Origin: Lentinus brumalis
Lineage: Eukaryota; Basidiomycota; Agaricomycetes; Polyporales; Polyporaceae
DNA: 64,000 bases
NCBI GenBank assembly: GCA_001792895.1
Contig: MARA01000024.1
Span: 372,001-436,000 of the forward strand
Direction of reading: 5' to 3'
Part shown: positions 43,051-55,585 of the stretch, piece by piece
Layout of the letters: the number at the start of each line of letters is the position of its first letter
Position numbering within the stretch: position 1 is the first letter of the stretch
Position numbers and translations under genes: made by a program
Notes under the pieces: model-generated
Database searches by the model: none
What the model saw: only the letters and a program-made list of their open reading frames with translations
Told to the model about the DNA's origin: nothing

Positions 43051-44917
43051 TAGGAAAGAGGCAGTAGTGGTTAAGTTGTAGTAGCGAGAGTAAAGGGATA
43101 ACAAGCTTGATGGTGTCGCAGCGGGAAAGAGAAAGGCGAACGCAACCTCGCGCGTCAGCGGATTTCGTCGTAGCTAGCGCCCGTCACGTGGCGCCGGTGG
43201 CTGTGCAGGTTCAGTAGCTTGGCTAAAAGTAGGATGAGGACCAGGTGTTCCATGCTCGCAGACCATGGCTAGAGACTTGTTAAATACGTTCATGCGCACT
43301 ACCGATACACGGCTATTATGTATCTGGATTCTGGAGAACCATCAGAAATCAGGATGATTCACTCACTGGTGCGCATCACGTGTGTCGTAGCCTTGTTCGA
43401 TTATCTGGGCGTCTCAAAGGCGCACCGTTTGATGTTGTCCCTCCAGTCTCCTCCCCCCGACCTCCACTCTCCCTCAATCCCTGACTTTGATCTTGCCTAA
43501 CGGGAGGTACAGGCCTCGAAGGTGAGTAACCTTGGCGGATCGCGAAGTTATCGTCTGACTGGTGGCGGTGTGATTGTAGATCCAAGCAGTGCAATCAGAC
43601 CTATCACGAACCCTCTACCGGCCGGTGAGTTTGACAAATTCTTCACACGAGCTGTCCTCTTTCCCCGCTCGTAAATTCTCTGTTGTTCCATCGCATCCGC
43701 CTGCAGCCGCTCGTCGGAGGTGTGTTGTATAAGGCTGAGCTCTCCCGTGTCATTCCAAGCAGACTCTGAGCGGCACGGAAGAGGCTTCTGACCAACGTGG
43801 AACACTTTCCGAGAGACTACCTTCACTCTTCCCATGCTACGTCAAGCGATGATAACTTTACATTAGGAGCCTTTAACATCTGCGGGCAGTCTCTGTTCAG
43901 GGCCAATACGCAACGAAGTCGGCGCCGAGCATACTTGCCGGGGCGTTCGGATCGCTGTGCGTATGCGACGACGGGCGGCGTTGCGGTTGGCACGTGTGCG
44001 CCATGCTCGCTATCCTGCGCCCAGAAGGCCGGTGTTTCGTACATATCATCACGGGCCAGTACATGGCGATGGTTGAGTTAGGGTCCAGCATCACCCCTGT
44101 TGACAAGCAATCGCACATGAAGAGTCGGCGAATATGCGGTCCCAGTATCGTGGTCACCCGCGTTCGTCTTGCTGACCTGCGACGACGTCGAGCTCACCGC
44201 GCGTCGCTCGCGATTTTGAGGATTAAACCGCTCATGTAGGGTCCTTGTTTCACGACCCCGCCGAGATCTACCTCTGGAGAGCTGTCGTGAGTTTATGGCG
44301 GAGGTGGACTCTCTCCGGTCTTCACTGCACATTGGTGGGCTTTCACAATTGTCTCCGTGAGAGATTAGAATGGATGGCACGTCAGCTCGCCTGGGAGACC
44401 GTTGTGATGGTCATCCAGTTGAACCGGTCTTGTCCCTCGTCTTCCACTGCACGTTAATAACTACATGCCCTCCCCCGCTAATGAGAAGTGACGAAGAAAG
44501 TGACGAAGAAAGTTACTTTCGTGCGTTTGCGATGACTGGCAAAGCTTACACACCTTGCAGAGGGCAGTCGTGGGTCGACGAGCCCCTCCATTTATAGAAA
44601 AACGGAGGTCGTCCTCTCCGACAGCGGCTCATGTGCGTCACTCTTTCAGACCGGACGGCTTGCCCTTCGTCAAAGCGCAGTCTGGCAACCAATCTTACCG
44701 TTGCTCTGTGTATGTGAGTACGACGCGTTCTCACGCAAATTCAGTATCACGGATAGATGTCAGAATCATTGCAACAGGCGGGATCCTGAACTATGACCTT
44801 TACTTATTCTCTTGCAGTTCATTTGCAAGACGCATATACAACCTTCCTTTTTTCCATCATCTTCTGTTCTTTATGCGCGAGCTTGCTAACATATTGATCA
44901 CAGGACGGCAGCTCGGC
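43051..44917. other. Intergenic 1.9 kb, no confident gene
   Basis: The left end is the promoter of the SWIB gene. Short open frames at 43797-44380 on both strands have no domain I recognise and no coherent exon chain. The sequence just before 44918 looks like an ordinary leader. Confidence 0.45.
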
Positions 44918-47280
44918 ATGCCTCCGACCCTGGAAACATTACCGGCGGAGCTTGTCTTGCGAATTCTCGCCTGCCTTCCAGTGCAATCTCTGCGAGCCCT
45001 CCGACTTACCTCCCGCTGCTGGCATACGTTTTTCGTGGAACACGAGTCGACCATCTACCATTACGCCTCGCTCTTGCACCGTTTCATTGACTCTGTGAAT
45101 CAGCTGCTACCCGAAGCAAAGGCAGCTCACCCGCTCCCATTCCTCCAGGATGTCCCGGATTGGTACCAGTACTGTGCGCCAACCTAAGTGGATATCATCC
45201 ATGTTCAACGCTGACTGTTGCACCATCTAGGTCGCCAATATTTCCAGCTGCAGAAGAACTGGGCGGGGAAGGGATACGCATCGGTCAGATATTATGATGG
45301 TCACCCCAACGACATCCATCGACTCAAAGTGGACGAGGACCACGGCCTGCTCATTGTTACTCACGAGTTCGGCGGACTTACTGTTTTCGATCTCGAGACG
45401 GCGGAGATTTTGTGGCATCTTGACTCGGTGCGTATCTCCTTTGTTGACTGTCCTGATCACTCGCTGAGAACATGGGATGATGCAGACGTATGTTCGCCGA
45501 TACGCACACTGCGAGTACGAGAAGGGGTACCTCATCTTTGACCGCAATCACACTGCCACGGAAGCCTGGCGTCTCGAGGTTCTATACGATCGTTCCGCCG
45601 TACCCCGCGAGTGCATCCCCGACGAGGCGCAGATCGAAGCATGGAGAAAGGCATCGCACCAGTACGCGCACACTGGCCCTCGTGGACACTTCCGACCTTG
45701 GTGTCTCATGGAGACACCAGAGTTCACACGCGCGTATCGGTTCGTTTATCCCAACTTCCTGGTAGCAAGCTTGCGAAAGGCCTACCTCTGCGACGTCCCC
45801 ACCGGCCGGTTCACCCTGGAAGTTGACAACGTGCAGGGCAACTCTGAAGGCGGCGACATCAACTACGTCGAGCTTAGCGTGTTCCACATCTTCGTCTGTT
45901 CGACATCTGCTCTACGGGTCTTCAGTAAGACGAACGGTCAGATGGTACTGGAGATTCCGTCCTACCAACTCCAGTACTCCGATGTGCGACTGGCAGTTCA
46001 GCTGGATCCTGCCGTTGCGCGCCGCAAGTTCGCTGGCCCCAGTGAGGTCGTGGCCCTCCCTGCGGAGCCTACGTCAACCACAGCCCTCTACACGGCTTCA
46101 TATGCGGAGTTCTCAGCAGGTCTGTGCTCATACTCTTTATAGTGTGTGTGCTCTGACCCCTAGGGCTGCAGTGCATGTATCGCGTGATGGGAAAGATCTC
46201 GTAACGCAGCTCAGCGACAGTCGAATGGTCGTCATTCGTGACTTCGCGCGAGTCATCAGGGGTGATATATCGATCAGGGAAGCTGCACTGGAGATTGGCA
46301 AGACTATTCCGCGTCTGGGTAATAGCGATGAACACTTCTCCATCTACCTCTCTTATGAGAATGGTCGCCTCGGTGTCGTCACTGTGCGTACTCTTCATCC
46401 TCTCCGCTCCAAATATCACCATGCTCAGTCCGTTCAGACGTCGGGCATATACGCCGCCACGCTCGATCCGACGTATCACGGATTACTCGACGCCGATCTC
46501 GTCAACGCGGGCAAGAAGGAGGTTTTCAAGATCCCTATGGAGGCCGTGCAGAAGGGAATCTCCTTCCCGTACATCACCTTTGTCAGCATGCCCTTCTACC
46601 ACGACCGGCGACAGCTTTCCAAGGTGACCTGCATCCAGATCACCGAGACAAAGCTCTACTTTGTCTGGGACGCCATGTACAAGCCAGACAACATCGACTA
46701 CTTCCGCCTGCTCGGGATGATCGGCGGTAACACACCTCCGCCCCCTGACGGTGACAACGACGACGAGGAGGACAACGACGGAGACGATCTCGCAGAGGGC
46801 CTCTTCACGACTGAGGCCACTGTGGCCGCCGCACAAGCAGCAGGTGCACAGGTCACGGTCGACTCCGAGGGCGACGAAGATTGGGACACCCAAGATGTTG
46901 CGGAGTCTCACACCTTGGTCGCCTCCGGCAGCGGCACTGCTGCGGAGGATGCTGCTGGGGCAGGGCCGTCCACGGCTGATGCAGCTATACACGCACCAGA
47001 TGACGACGACAATGACGACAATAACGACGACGACTGGGACTACGATGACGATGACTCGGTCGGGTCGGACGGAGACGACCCTCCGGAGCCCCAGCACACA
47101 CTGATAGACCTCGGGCGCAGCCGTAAGTGGAGCGACATCCATGTCTCGCTGACAGAGGATCTCACCGTGTTGCTTGTGCTCAGACAATGTTGTTTCAACA
47201 GGTCCGATTGTATTTTGCATCGACTTCAGCCCGCAGTAACGCGGCTCATTTACGTACTCCGGCATCACGCCGAGACCTAG
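44918..47280 (+). CDS. F-box protein with propeller-like region and acidic tail
   Basis: The start at 44918 gives an immediate F-box (TLETLPAELVLRILACLPVQ, SLRALRLTSRCWHTFFVEHE), the Skp1-binding part of SCF ubiquitin ligases. Exons join in phase as DWYQYC-RQYFQLQKNW, LDS-TYVRRYAHCEYEKG, FSAGL-AAVHVSRDGKD and GVVT-SVQTSGIYAATL. The long region after the F-box holds beta-strand-like repeats (HGLLIVTHEFGGLTVFDLET; YLIFDRNHTATEAWRLEVLY; KDLVTQLSDSRMVVIRDFAR), suggesting a diverged propeller for substrate binding. A very acidic segment follows, with runs of Asp/Asn near 46750-47080. A strong GTAAGT donor at 47124 with an ACAG acceptor at 47200 would end the protein at 47239 (PIVFCIDFSPQ); otherwise the frame continues to 47280. 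The substrate is unknown. Confidence 0.78.
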
Positions 47281-47648
47281 CGTGTATTCAAGACTGCTCG
47301 TTTCGTTCGTTCGCAGTGGAGTGGATGGATATGTGTTGTATGTTATATCCGGCAGGTCGGGAAGGATGAGGATGAGGATGGTTACATATGTATGCTCACA
47401 GTACTAGTGGAACGAAGCTCCATGACTGACATTACTAGGAAGTTACTTATTTCTGTCCTGAACGACTTGGTACCCAACTCTGGATGCATACCTCTACGTC
47501 ACCTGAATCTCGTACCCTACAACTCGGTCCCGACTTGCTCGTTCCTCCGACTCGAGCCATCGCTCCGCACAGACGACTAAACGGTGAACACTTGCAAACC
47601 CACTTCAGCCGCATCACCTTCAAACTACGTGGCGGGTCAAGCGTGGAG
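47281..47648. other. Convergent 3' region between F-box genes
   Basis: Short frames only; nothing recognised. Confidence 0.4.
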
Positions 47649-49459
47649 TCAAATGGCTTGATCATCACAGGAGACGGTCATGGCGCTCACCGCAACTGCG
47701 AAGCCATCGTGAACCGTGATGATCTGTGACGGACGTTGTCCGGGCGGGAAGACGATCCTCGATCCAACCTGAAGTGCGTGCGACAGGTTCGTAGCCACCG
47801 AGGCCACGTTCTTGGGCATCGAGGCCAACCGGCGGACAACGTCTGGAGACGGACCGTCGACCGATGACCCTGTCAACCCTCCCCAATGTGCGCTGTGGCC
47901 TTGATGACCGCTGTACCTGCGCGCGCACTTGGCCGCCCAAGGGTGGATGTCGACGGTAACGACAAAGCCAGATGTGATGTCCGGGCTGTCGCACAGCAAA
48001 AGCCCGAGGCGCGACCCAAACGATTGCGGCCATACGTCAGGAGGCACGAACCATCCACCGTTCTCAGCAGCCAGAGCCTTTGGCGGCAGGTCCAGCACTA
48101 CTGCCCCGCTGAGACCCCACTTGTCCCATTCCACAACACAATCCGCCTGGTCTCCGCAGCTGCTTGGAATAACCTCCTTGATCTGATCATACATGGTCCG
48201 ATGAGGTATCATCACGATGATATCGGAGCTGGCGCCCTCAGTGTCTCGGCCCACGGCGAGCTGCAGCACGACCGCAGTAGACATGGGGTCCCGCACGAAA
48301 GGGACGTCAGCGTTTCTTGAATCGGCGGCTGCCCTGGCCTGTACGTGGACGACTTCAACAGCACCCGCACGTGCGCGGGGGAGCTCCAACCTGCACACGG
48401 GTTCTGTAATCGTATCGCCGCCATCGGCCCGCGATTCGAGGTCGTGAATGCAAAGTATTGGCTCTTGCCCTCGGCGTGCCACAGTCAGCACGAAACGGGA
48501 GTCGAGGAACGTATGACCTGCGAGACCGTCGCACTGCCGTTCCTGTGATTGATCCTGCAGCGTTAGCTACAATTCTTCGAGGTCAGCGGACAACAGAGGT
48601 ACGTACCCAGACCAGGAGGCCCGTCTGCCAGTTCCAGCACTGGAGTGTGTCTAGCCCCTCGGAATTGAAGCCTGGGATGACCCATGCGACGTTGGTGCCA
48701 GAGATATGGACCGACTGTATGTGATAGTACGCATCGGGACCGTCCACAGATGCCGATGTTCCAGTCGCATCAAGAACCGGCTTCGCTGCTAGAGGGTGCG
48801 GCTGCCCTGCAGCTGCCGTCACGAAATGGATGAGAACCTCTCTGAGGAAAGGAGTCAACTTGTGCCGCGGGCAAAATACTGGGGTACACACTTGTCATGG
48901 CTATGTTCAATCGCGACGGTCAGATTCTGTGAGACGTCCATGGCCAGGACGTCCATGTTCGCAATTCCCGGTAGGGGCGCCGTCCAACGGCTCGCTCGAA
49001 GACCCCTCGCCGTGGAAGGGAGCTTGTCCACGACGCACCTTGAGCCACTCCCCTGGGTGCGTGTGAAGTGCACTATGGAACCATCAGAAGATACGAAGGA
49101 GGTGAAGGTTCTGCCGGCGTCCGAGCCGGGGTTCGCAAGCGTGGTACGATGAAAGGCGGCCAGGTGGAAGCGCTCCTCATACAGCTTCAAGGTGCGCAAC
49201 TTCGTCGCGACTGGTAGATCTTCTTGTAGTACGTCGGCCATACCATGCATGTTCAGCTCAGCCCGATACTGAACAAGGGCGTCATTGTTGATGAGTTCAC
49301 GGAAGTGCTGGCTAACCTGTGTGATATCGAAGGCTTGGTAATGAGTACCAGCAAGGCATAATTTAGTCATACCTGAGCGCAGTGCAGTAGGTCAGGCGTC
49401 CCCAGCTGAGAGCAAATGGAGATGAGGATCTCGTTCGGAAGAGAATATATAGATATCAT
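47649..49459 (-). CDS. F-box protein, paralogue of the one at 51635-53432
   Basis: The start at 49459 gives the F-box ISIYSLPNEILISICSQLGT-PDLLHCAQ, then via a GTATGA..ACAG intron VSQHFRELINNDALVQYRAE. Later exons join as EHSHDK-EVLIHFVTAAAG and GLLVW-DQSQERQCDGLAGH-TFLDSRFVLTVARR. Strand-like stretches such as TFTSFVSSDGSIVHFTR, SVHISGTNVAWVIPGFNS, GAVVLDLPPKALAAENGG and GFVVTVDIHPWAAKCARR suggest a propeller-like substrate-binding part. Order, splice positions and blocks (the GLxVW and xVxDIHP words) are shared with the F-box gene at 51635-53432, so the two are duplicates. It should act as an SCF adaptor in the cytosol or nucleus. Confidence 0.78.
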
Positions 49460-49995
49460 TTAGGATGACAGATATCCTGAGCCTGAAGATGGCGTGTGGG
49501 TAGTGAGTGCGTTCTCCGACCAACCAACCCTCTTATATGCGACATGGGCCTATAACCGCAGCACGCGAGCTCACACGATCGCATCCGACATGCTGGAGAA
49601 TGTCGGTGAAAGGTGATTGGACATCGCGTTTGTTCAAGGAAAACCATCAGCATGGTCATGGTTCACGATGTCAGGCTCCAGATTTCACCGTGACCTGTCT
49701 ATAGAGCAAAAGCCGAAGGTCAGTGTGGCAGAACGCAGAAATGTCGGAATGTTGATGGCAACGGCTCGGTCAGCCGGACGCCTGTGTGTTCCTGTTGTCC
49801 AAGAGCCCCATCAAAGTATCCTTTTCTGTCGACGTGCCGCAGAGATTACATAGTATGGGGGACATCCGGCACAAACAGGAGATGATATGTTCGGAGTCGT
49901 CCACATCTACAGTTCAACTAGGACCATTTATATACTAGCTATCGCTACAGATGAAGCTGAGGCACCGGCGCGCTGAATGTAGAATGGATACATAC
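49460..49995. other. Intergenic, no gene recognised
   Basis: Promoter of the F-box gene at 49459 and 3' region of the dehydrogenase gene. A minus-strand TATA-like word lies near 49531. Nothing else supported. Confidence 0.4.
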
Positions 49996-51241
49996 TCATT
50001 GTTTGTGTTCGGGAACGACGTCCGAACATTGCCCATGCACGACAAAGTCGCGAAGGTTCGTCAACGCCCGAACCTCCATCTTCTCCATCGTGTCGCCCGT
50101 CGCAGCGCCCATATGAGGGAGCAGTGTCGCGTTCGGGAACTGGAGGAGGCGGGAGTTCACCTTGGGCTCGTTCGGATAGACGTCGAGACCCACACCGCCA
50201 AGCTACACAAGCTCAAGGTCAAGTCAGGTTGTCGCCATAACTTGTAGAAGATCAACGTACATGTCCGTCCGCCAGTGCACGGATCAACGCATCCTCGTCG
50301 ACGACCCTCCCTCGTGCAGTGTTGACAATGACAGCACCCTTCTTCAGCGTCCTGATCATCCGCTCATCCACGAACCCTGCCGTATCCGACCGCAGCGGGA
50401 TATGGACACTGAGCACGTCCGCTTGCGCGAGCATCTCGTCCAGCCTATCTGCGCCAAAGTACTCGCACCAGGCGGGAGCTCGCGCATTCCTGCCACGAGC
50501 ATGATACATGATGCGCATAGGGAAGGCGTGTGCGAGCTCAGCAAGGCGGAGACCAATTCCGCCAAGACCGAGGATGGCAAGCGTGCGCCCGGGAGGTCGT
50601 GTGCGTCGCCGGCCTTGTGTGACAATTTCCACTTTCCGGCGCGGAGGGTCTGTTCGGCGTGTGCGAAGTGCCGGAGCGCGGAGATCATGAGGTATAGAGC
50701 AGTGGTGGCCGTCGCGTCGTCGACAGCACCCGGTGTATTCGACACGGTAATACCTGCATCCCGTCCGATCAGCACCCTATGCCAACTGATGTCGACGTCG
50801 TCGAGAGCTCACCTCGCGCTTTGCAGGCTTCCACGTCGACCTTGTCATATCCGGCGCCCTGGTGCGCGATCCACTTCAAGCTCGAAGGCAAGTGCTCGAC
50901 AAGCTCCTTGTCAAAGACGTCGATATAGCCTATTGACAGGTTGTTCCTATAGATCCCGACGACACCATCGTACTTGCCTCCGGGCTTACAATCAGCGAAG
51001 AATTTAGCGCGGCTGGGCGAATCCAATTGCTGCGGCAGAATGTGAATAAGAGATAGAGTGCGTGGAATCTGGACCTGGGAAGGCACGCACCACAACTTCT
51101 GCAATACCCCGGAAGATCTCCTTGCACTCTTCCTCCGCCCAGCGAAGCACTCCTAGATAATGAGATAATGGAGAAGCGTCAAAGCGCCTTCACGCTAGGC
51201 ACCGGTTTAGAAGTCTTACCGCAGAGGAGAACAGAGGGCAT
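49996..51241 (-). CDS. 2-hydroxyacid dehydrogenase (glyoxylate/hydroxypyruvate reductase type), frame broken
   Basis: An NAD(P)-dependent D-2-hydroxyacid dehydrogenase, likely cytosolic, reducing glyoxylate or related 2-ketoacids. It starts MPSVLLCG at 51241; exons give VLRWAEEECKEIFRGIAEVV, FFADCKPGGKYDGVVGIYRN, GAGYDKVDVEACKAR and ITVSNTPGAVDDATATTALY. The Rossmann loop is LGLGGIGLRLAELAHAF. Catalytic residues sit in VNTARGRVVDED (Arg), DVYPNEPKVN (Glu) and LLPHMGAATGDT (His). It ends VPEHKQ at 49996. Compared with the paralogue at 53771-54995 one base is missing near 50588-50593: the paralogue reads HDLTGRTLAILGLGG, while here the frame runs HDLPGARLPSS until shifted by one. As given, the product would lose its nucleotide-binding and catalytic parts. 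It is either a recent pseudogene or an assembly error. Confidence 0.82.
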
Positions 51242-51634
51242 GTCTGTCGGCACTCCTGGATTCCCCCAAGTAGATGAGAGCGGAAGGCGAAGTAAGCGAC
51301 GATCGATAAGTGTCGGCCTGCTGCGCACCGTGGCACTTATCTGAGACCGTGCCAGTGGACAACAGATACCGATACGAGGCGAGTCAACCATGTAGGCGAT
51401 AGACAACAGGTATACCATCCACGATGTAATATGCTGACAGGTCCATCCCAAACCACAGGTACTCATGACTCCCGCTTGGTCAGAACAACATCCAACACTA
51501 TTGAGCATATATAACGCATGAAACCTTCGCCCGGAGATACTAGACATCGCAGGCCCTCTTCAAACCACGAAAGTCTGAAGCTCGATAGACCCGTGCCCCT
51601 TTGAATCATACTGCAAGGCGGTCAGCATCAGCGC
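51242..51634. other. Spacer between dehydrogenase and third F-box gene
   Basis: Promoter of the minus-strand dehydrogenase and 3' end of the F-box gene at 51635. No gene recognised. Confidence 0.45.
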
Positions 51635-53432
51635 TCAGAACCAGAGCGTACAAAGACTCGCAATCAACGCACACCCATCCTGGGTCGCGAACAGCTGCCG
51701 CGGAGCCGTGCCATGAGGCAGGTAGAACGGGGGACTGCGGTAAACATCATACGCCAGCGTCGTGCGCGACGATCGCGTATTGCTTGGAGGGACTGTCATC
51801 TGGTCGACGAACGCCGCCCACGAGCCCCCGTCCTCTCCGCCAACAGATTGTGCCTCAGGAAAGGGCCCGGCATGTCGACCAGCAGCGGGATGGACGTCGA
51901 AGATGAGGACATGTCCGATCCACTGCGGTAGCACCTTCTCGTCCACCACGCGGCGTTCATTGAACACGAGCACCGGATGACGGGACCCGAAGGGTTCGAT
52001 GGGGTTCGCAAGAACGTCCCACTGAAATATCGGGAGCCACGCACTGGGCGGCATCGTGAGCAAGAGGCTGCCACGCACTCCCCAATCGTCCCACCTCACC
52101 GCGTCCTGGCCCGCGACGTGGGAAGCTCCGGCGTCGGCTTGGGCGCAGAGCGTCCTGTACGGGATTACGAGAGCGAGGGCCGCGAAGTCGTGGTTCACAT
52201 CTGGCCCCACGGAGATGCTCACGACCACTGCCGTGCAGTCCGGGTCAAGCGAGAATGGCCGAGCATCTCGAGTCTTGGGTGGAATCGATGGCGTGTTAGA
52301 CAGGATGGACAAGACACGCGTCTCCCCTACCTCCGCACGCGGGAGACCTAGCGTACATGTCGGTACCGGGTCATAGACGGCTCTGTCGGAGATTCTCGGA
52401 GACACCAGATCGTAGACGTTGAGAACTTGTTCCAGTCCCTTGTACGCCAGGACGACCATGAAGCGCTCGTGCACCAAGGTGTACACCGGCTTTCCGGTGA
52501 ACTGCTCTTGCTGCGCGATGCAACATGCTCAGCAGTTTGCAAAATAAGCAGACGACATGACTTACCCAGACCAATCCGCCGCCGCCGATATCCCACATCT
52601 GAAGGATGTACGTACCGAGCGCGGCGCCGGTGAGCGTCACAGTCATGTATTGGCCGTAGATCCGCACCCTACCGATATGTCGATAATCGCCTTCGAACGC
52701 TTTGTAGAGGTCGATTGTGGGTGCAGCTACACCGGGAGGAGGCGTGGTAGGTTGCTTGAGCAACAAAAAGCGCTTGAGCGACCAAAAGTGTACCCTGCCG
52801 ATGTCGTTAGCGCAATGCGATCATAGCCGAGGGGACACTCTTCGCACCTGGCTGCATTGGGGCCAGCAACCTCTACAAGACAGAGCAGGTCCTGACGGAC
52901 GTCGACCGCGATATGACCAGGCCAAACGAGGGAGTCAACCTGCGTGACCCACCGGCGGATCGTCGAGAGTCCCTTTGATGAGGACGACGGCGCATGGATG
53001 AGGATCTCTGTACCGGTCCCGCTTCCGCTGAGAAAGTACAGAGAGCCGTCCGAGGCGAGGCGAGCGCACCAATGGGTGGTATTTGACGCGGTGTGGGTAC
53101 GGAGAAGGTCGCGGCGCACGAACCTTCCACCGAACAGGTTGTCCCTGTACTCACGGAGCCTCAGCAACCGTTTGGCAGTGCTCTTGCTCCCAGGCGGTCC
53201 ATCCAACAATCCCATTGCGCCGAGCTGCAACTTATACCGCAAGGATATGTGCATATCGATGCAGCGAGACATGCGACGACAAACCTGTTAGGCTTGTCTC
53301 GTCATCATGTTGCTAGTGCCCACTGATACACTTGCTGACGAGCTTGCATGAGAGCAAATCGGCACTCCGTGCGTTCAGAAGAATGATCCGTAAGACCTCG
53401 TCAGAGACAACATGAGAGTAGACCATGCCCAT
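51635..53432 (-). CDS. F-box protein, paralogue of the one at 47649-49459
   Basis: The start at 53432 (or 53426) gives MGMVYSHVVSDEVLRIILLN, ARSADLLSCKL-VCRRMSRCI, an F-box split by an intron with a GTCAGC donor and ACAG acceptor. Further joins: GPNAAR-VHFWSLKRFLLLKQ (GTGCGA donor) and GGGLVW-QEQFTGKPVYTLVH. Strand-like blocks include ASDGSLYFLSGSGTGTEILI, VRIYGQYMTVTLTGAALGTY, HVLIFDVHPAAGRHAGP and APRQLFATQDGCALIASL. The exon layout and several blocks match the F-box gene 4 kb away, though sequences have diverged much more than the two dehydrogenases. The open frame continues upstream to 53522, so the start is not certain. It is divergent from the dehydrogenase at 53771, with about 340 bases between. 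Confidence 0.76.
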
Positions 53433-53702
53433 CCTGAACACCTTGTGGTTGTCGGTCCGCAGATGGGAGTCAAGAGGAAAGAGCTTGGCGCCAGGTCGTG
53501 TAACCGAGCGCCGAACAGCCATGGGCCATCATCATGAACTTGCACTAATTCCAAGCCAACGTTAGGACTTAGGAACATCCTCAAAGCTTCAGGGCCTTCA
53601 AAGCTTGGCATGATTCATTCCCGGAGGCTCGCGTGACGAAGTAGGACGAAGTGGTGTCGGGCGCGGGCGGGACCGCGGCCCGAGACTTCTGACGATGGCG
53701 GT

Positions 53703-53710
53703 TATAAAAG
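53703..53710 (+). promoter_or_regulatory. TATA box of the plus-strand dehydrogenase
   Basis: TATAAAAG lies 61-68 bases upstream of the ATG at 53771, a good match in sequence and distance. Confidence 0.6.
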
Positions 53711-53770
53711 TGCTCGAGATAGCATCGATATCTCTTCGACCCCGACGAACAGTACTATACACCGACAACC

Positions 53771-54995
53771 ATGGTTCGCGTTCTGATTTGCGGTGAGTAC
53801 TGTTGACTCTCACCTAATGACGGAGAACGTTGACGCCGTGTCATCTAGGCGATCTTGCTTGGGCGCACAAGGAGTGCGAGGAGTTATTCCAAGGCATCGC
53901 AGATGTCGTGGTACGCACCGGGTCTGCCAACTTAAGCGCACCGTTGGACTGATTTGGACGGTCCACAGCGCATGGACTCGCCTAACCGCGCTGAGTTCTT
54001 CGCCGGTCTCCAGCCGGGAGGCAAGTACGACGGCATCGTCGGCATCTATAGGCACAACATCTCTGCGGACTACATCGGCATCTTCGACAAGGAGCTTGTC
54101 GCAAAGCTCCCTGCAAGCGTCAAGTGGATCGCGCACAACGGCGCAGGGTACGATCAGATTGACGTCGCTGCCTGCAAGGAGCGCGGTGAGCACTGACTGT
54201 AGCTCCGCCGTCGTTCTCCCGCTCACACCTTCTTGAATCAGGTATCACCGTGTCGAACACACCGGGCGCTGTCGACGACGCGACCGCCACTACCGCTCTA
54301 TACCTCATGATCTCCGCGCTCCGGCACTTCGCACACGCCGAACAGACTCTCCGCGCCGGAAAGTGGAAATCCTCTCACAAGGCCGGGGACGCCCACGACC
54401 TCACAGGACGCACGCTGGCGATCCTCGGTCTCGGCGGTATTGGTCTCCGCCTCGCTGAGCTCGCACACGCCTTCCCTATGCGCATCGTCTACCACTCGCG
54501 CAGCAGGAACGCTCAAGCGCCGGAATGGTGCGAGTACTTTGGCGCAGACAGGCTCGACGAGATGCTCGCACAGACGGATGTCCTCAGCGTGCACGTTCCG
54601 CTACGCAAGGATACGGAAGGCATGGTCGACGAGAAGATGATCCGGAAGTTGAAGAAGGGCGCGGTCATTGTCAACACTGCCCGAGGGAAGGTCATCGACG
54701 AGCCTGCGTTGATCCGTGCGCTCGAGGACGGTCACGTAAGTGTTCCTCGTACGCTGTCCGGTATGATGCTGATGAAGTATACCTATAGCTTGGCGGGATC
54801 GGCCTGGACGTCTACCCCAACGAGCCCGAGGTCAACCCACGTTTCCTCGAGTTTCCCAATGCGACACTCCTCCCCCATATGGGAACCGAGACGCTGGACT
54901 CGCAGAAGAAGATGGAGGTCCGCGCTCTCACCAACCTCCGGGACTACCTCACGAAGGGACAAGGATCCGATATCATTCCCGAGCACAGACAGTGA
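53771..54995 (+). CDS. 2-hydroxyacid dehydrogenase (glyoxylate/hydroxypyruvate reductase type)
   Basis: An intact paralogue of the gene at 49996-51241. Exons join as MVRVLICG-DLAWAHKECEE, LFQGIADVV-RMDSPNRAEF, CKERG-ITVSNTPGAVDD and ALEDGH-LGGIGLDVYPNE. The protein is about 330 residues, normal for the D-2-hydroxyacid dehydrogenase family. The N-terminal substrate domain is followed by the Rossmann motif TLAILGLGGIGLRLAELAH. Catalytic Arg, Glu and His are in VNTARGKVIDEP, VYPNEPEVNPR and LLPHMGTETL. It ends IIPEHRQ at 54995. It should reduce glyoxylate or hydroxypyruvate with NAD(P)H. A link to oxalate/glyoxylate metabolism is attractive in a fungus with a decarboxylase 50 kb away, but nothing in the sequence shows it. 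The TATA box at 53703 suggests good expression. Confidence 0.92.
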
Positions 54996-55585
54996 GTGAT
55001 CGACGACGGTACATCTTTCGTGACAGCTCCATAATACTCTTTAGGTAGAATGGCTTCTATGAAGAGCAGACTTTAAATGAGACTGGCGGCACGGTAGCAC
55101 GAGTGGCTTGTAACATAGAATATGCACTGTACTGCACTGTTGTGGGTTATCGCCGCAACGCGCAAGCGATGGGCTTGTGAATCTGATGTCCGTGCAGACC
55201 TCGTCGAGCCATGGAGAGGAGACTCGATGTGATCCCTCTGGGTGCACTTTTCAACGCCTCCACGGACATGATTCGTTACCGACATGAATAGACTGTCCGT
55301 ATTGACGTAGTATCAAACGAAGTGTCCAGGCAGACGATGTGAAGTCTATGAGAGGATATACAAGGAAGTACGCTACAGCAGGATGACGAGCACTGATGAT
55401 GATAGCATTGGAGTTGCGGACTCATTGGCGAATAGCACAATGCGACGAGGAGATAGCAGCTTGCCCTCGGTGCAGGAGTGGGATAGGGTCCTCACGTAGC
55501 GCAAGATAGGGCAACGGTAGAGCGTTGAGTGCAGCGCCAGATATGTTGCCGGACGCGGGTCGGGGAAGGAGGATGGAGCACATGC
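54996..55585. other. Intergenic between convergent genes
   Basis: 3' regions of the dehydrogenase (plus) and the FunK1 gene (minus). No gene recognised. Confidence 0.5.

Noticed and set aside
43797..44380. Overlapping small frames on both strands
   Set aside because: No domain, splice chain or composition typical of the neighbouring genes.
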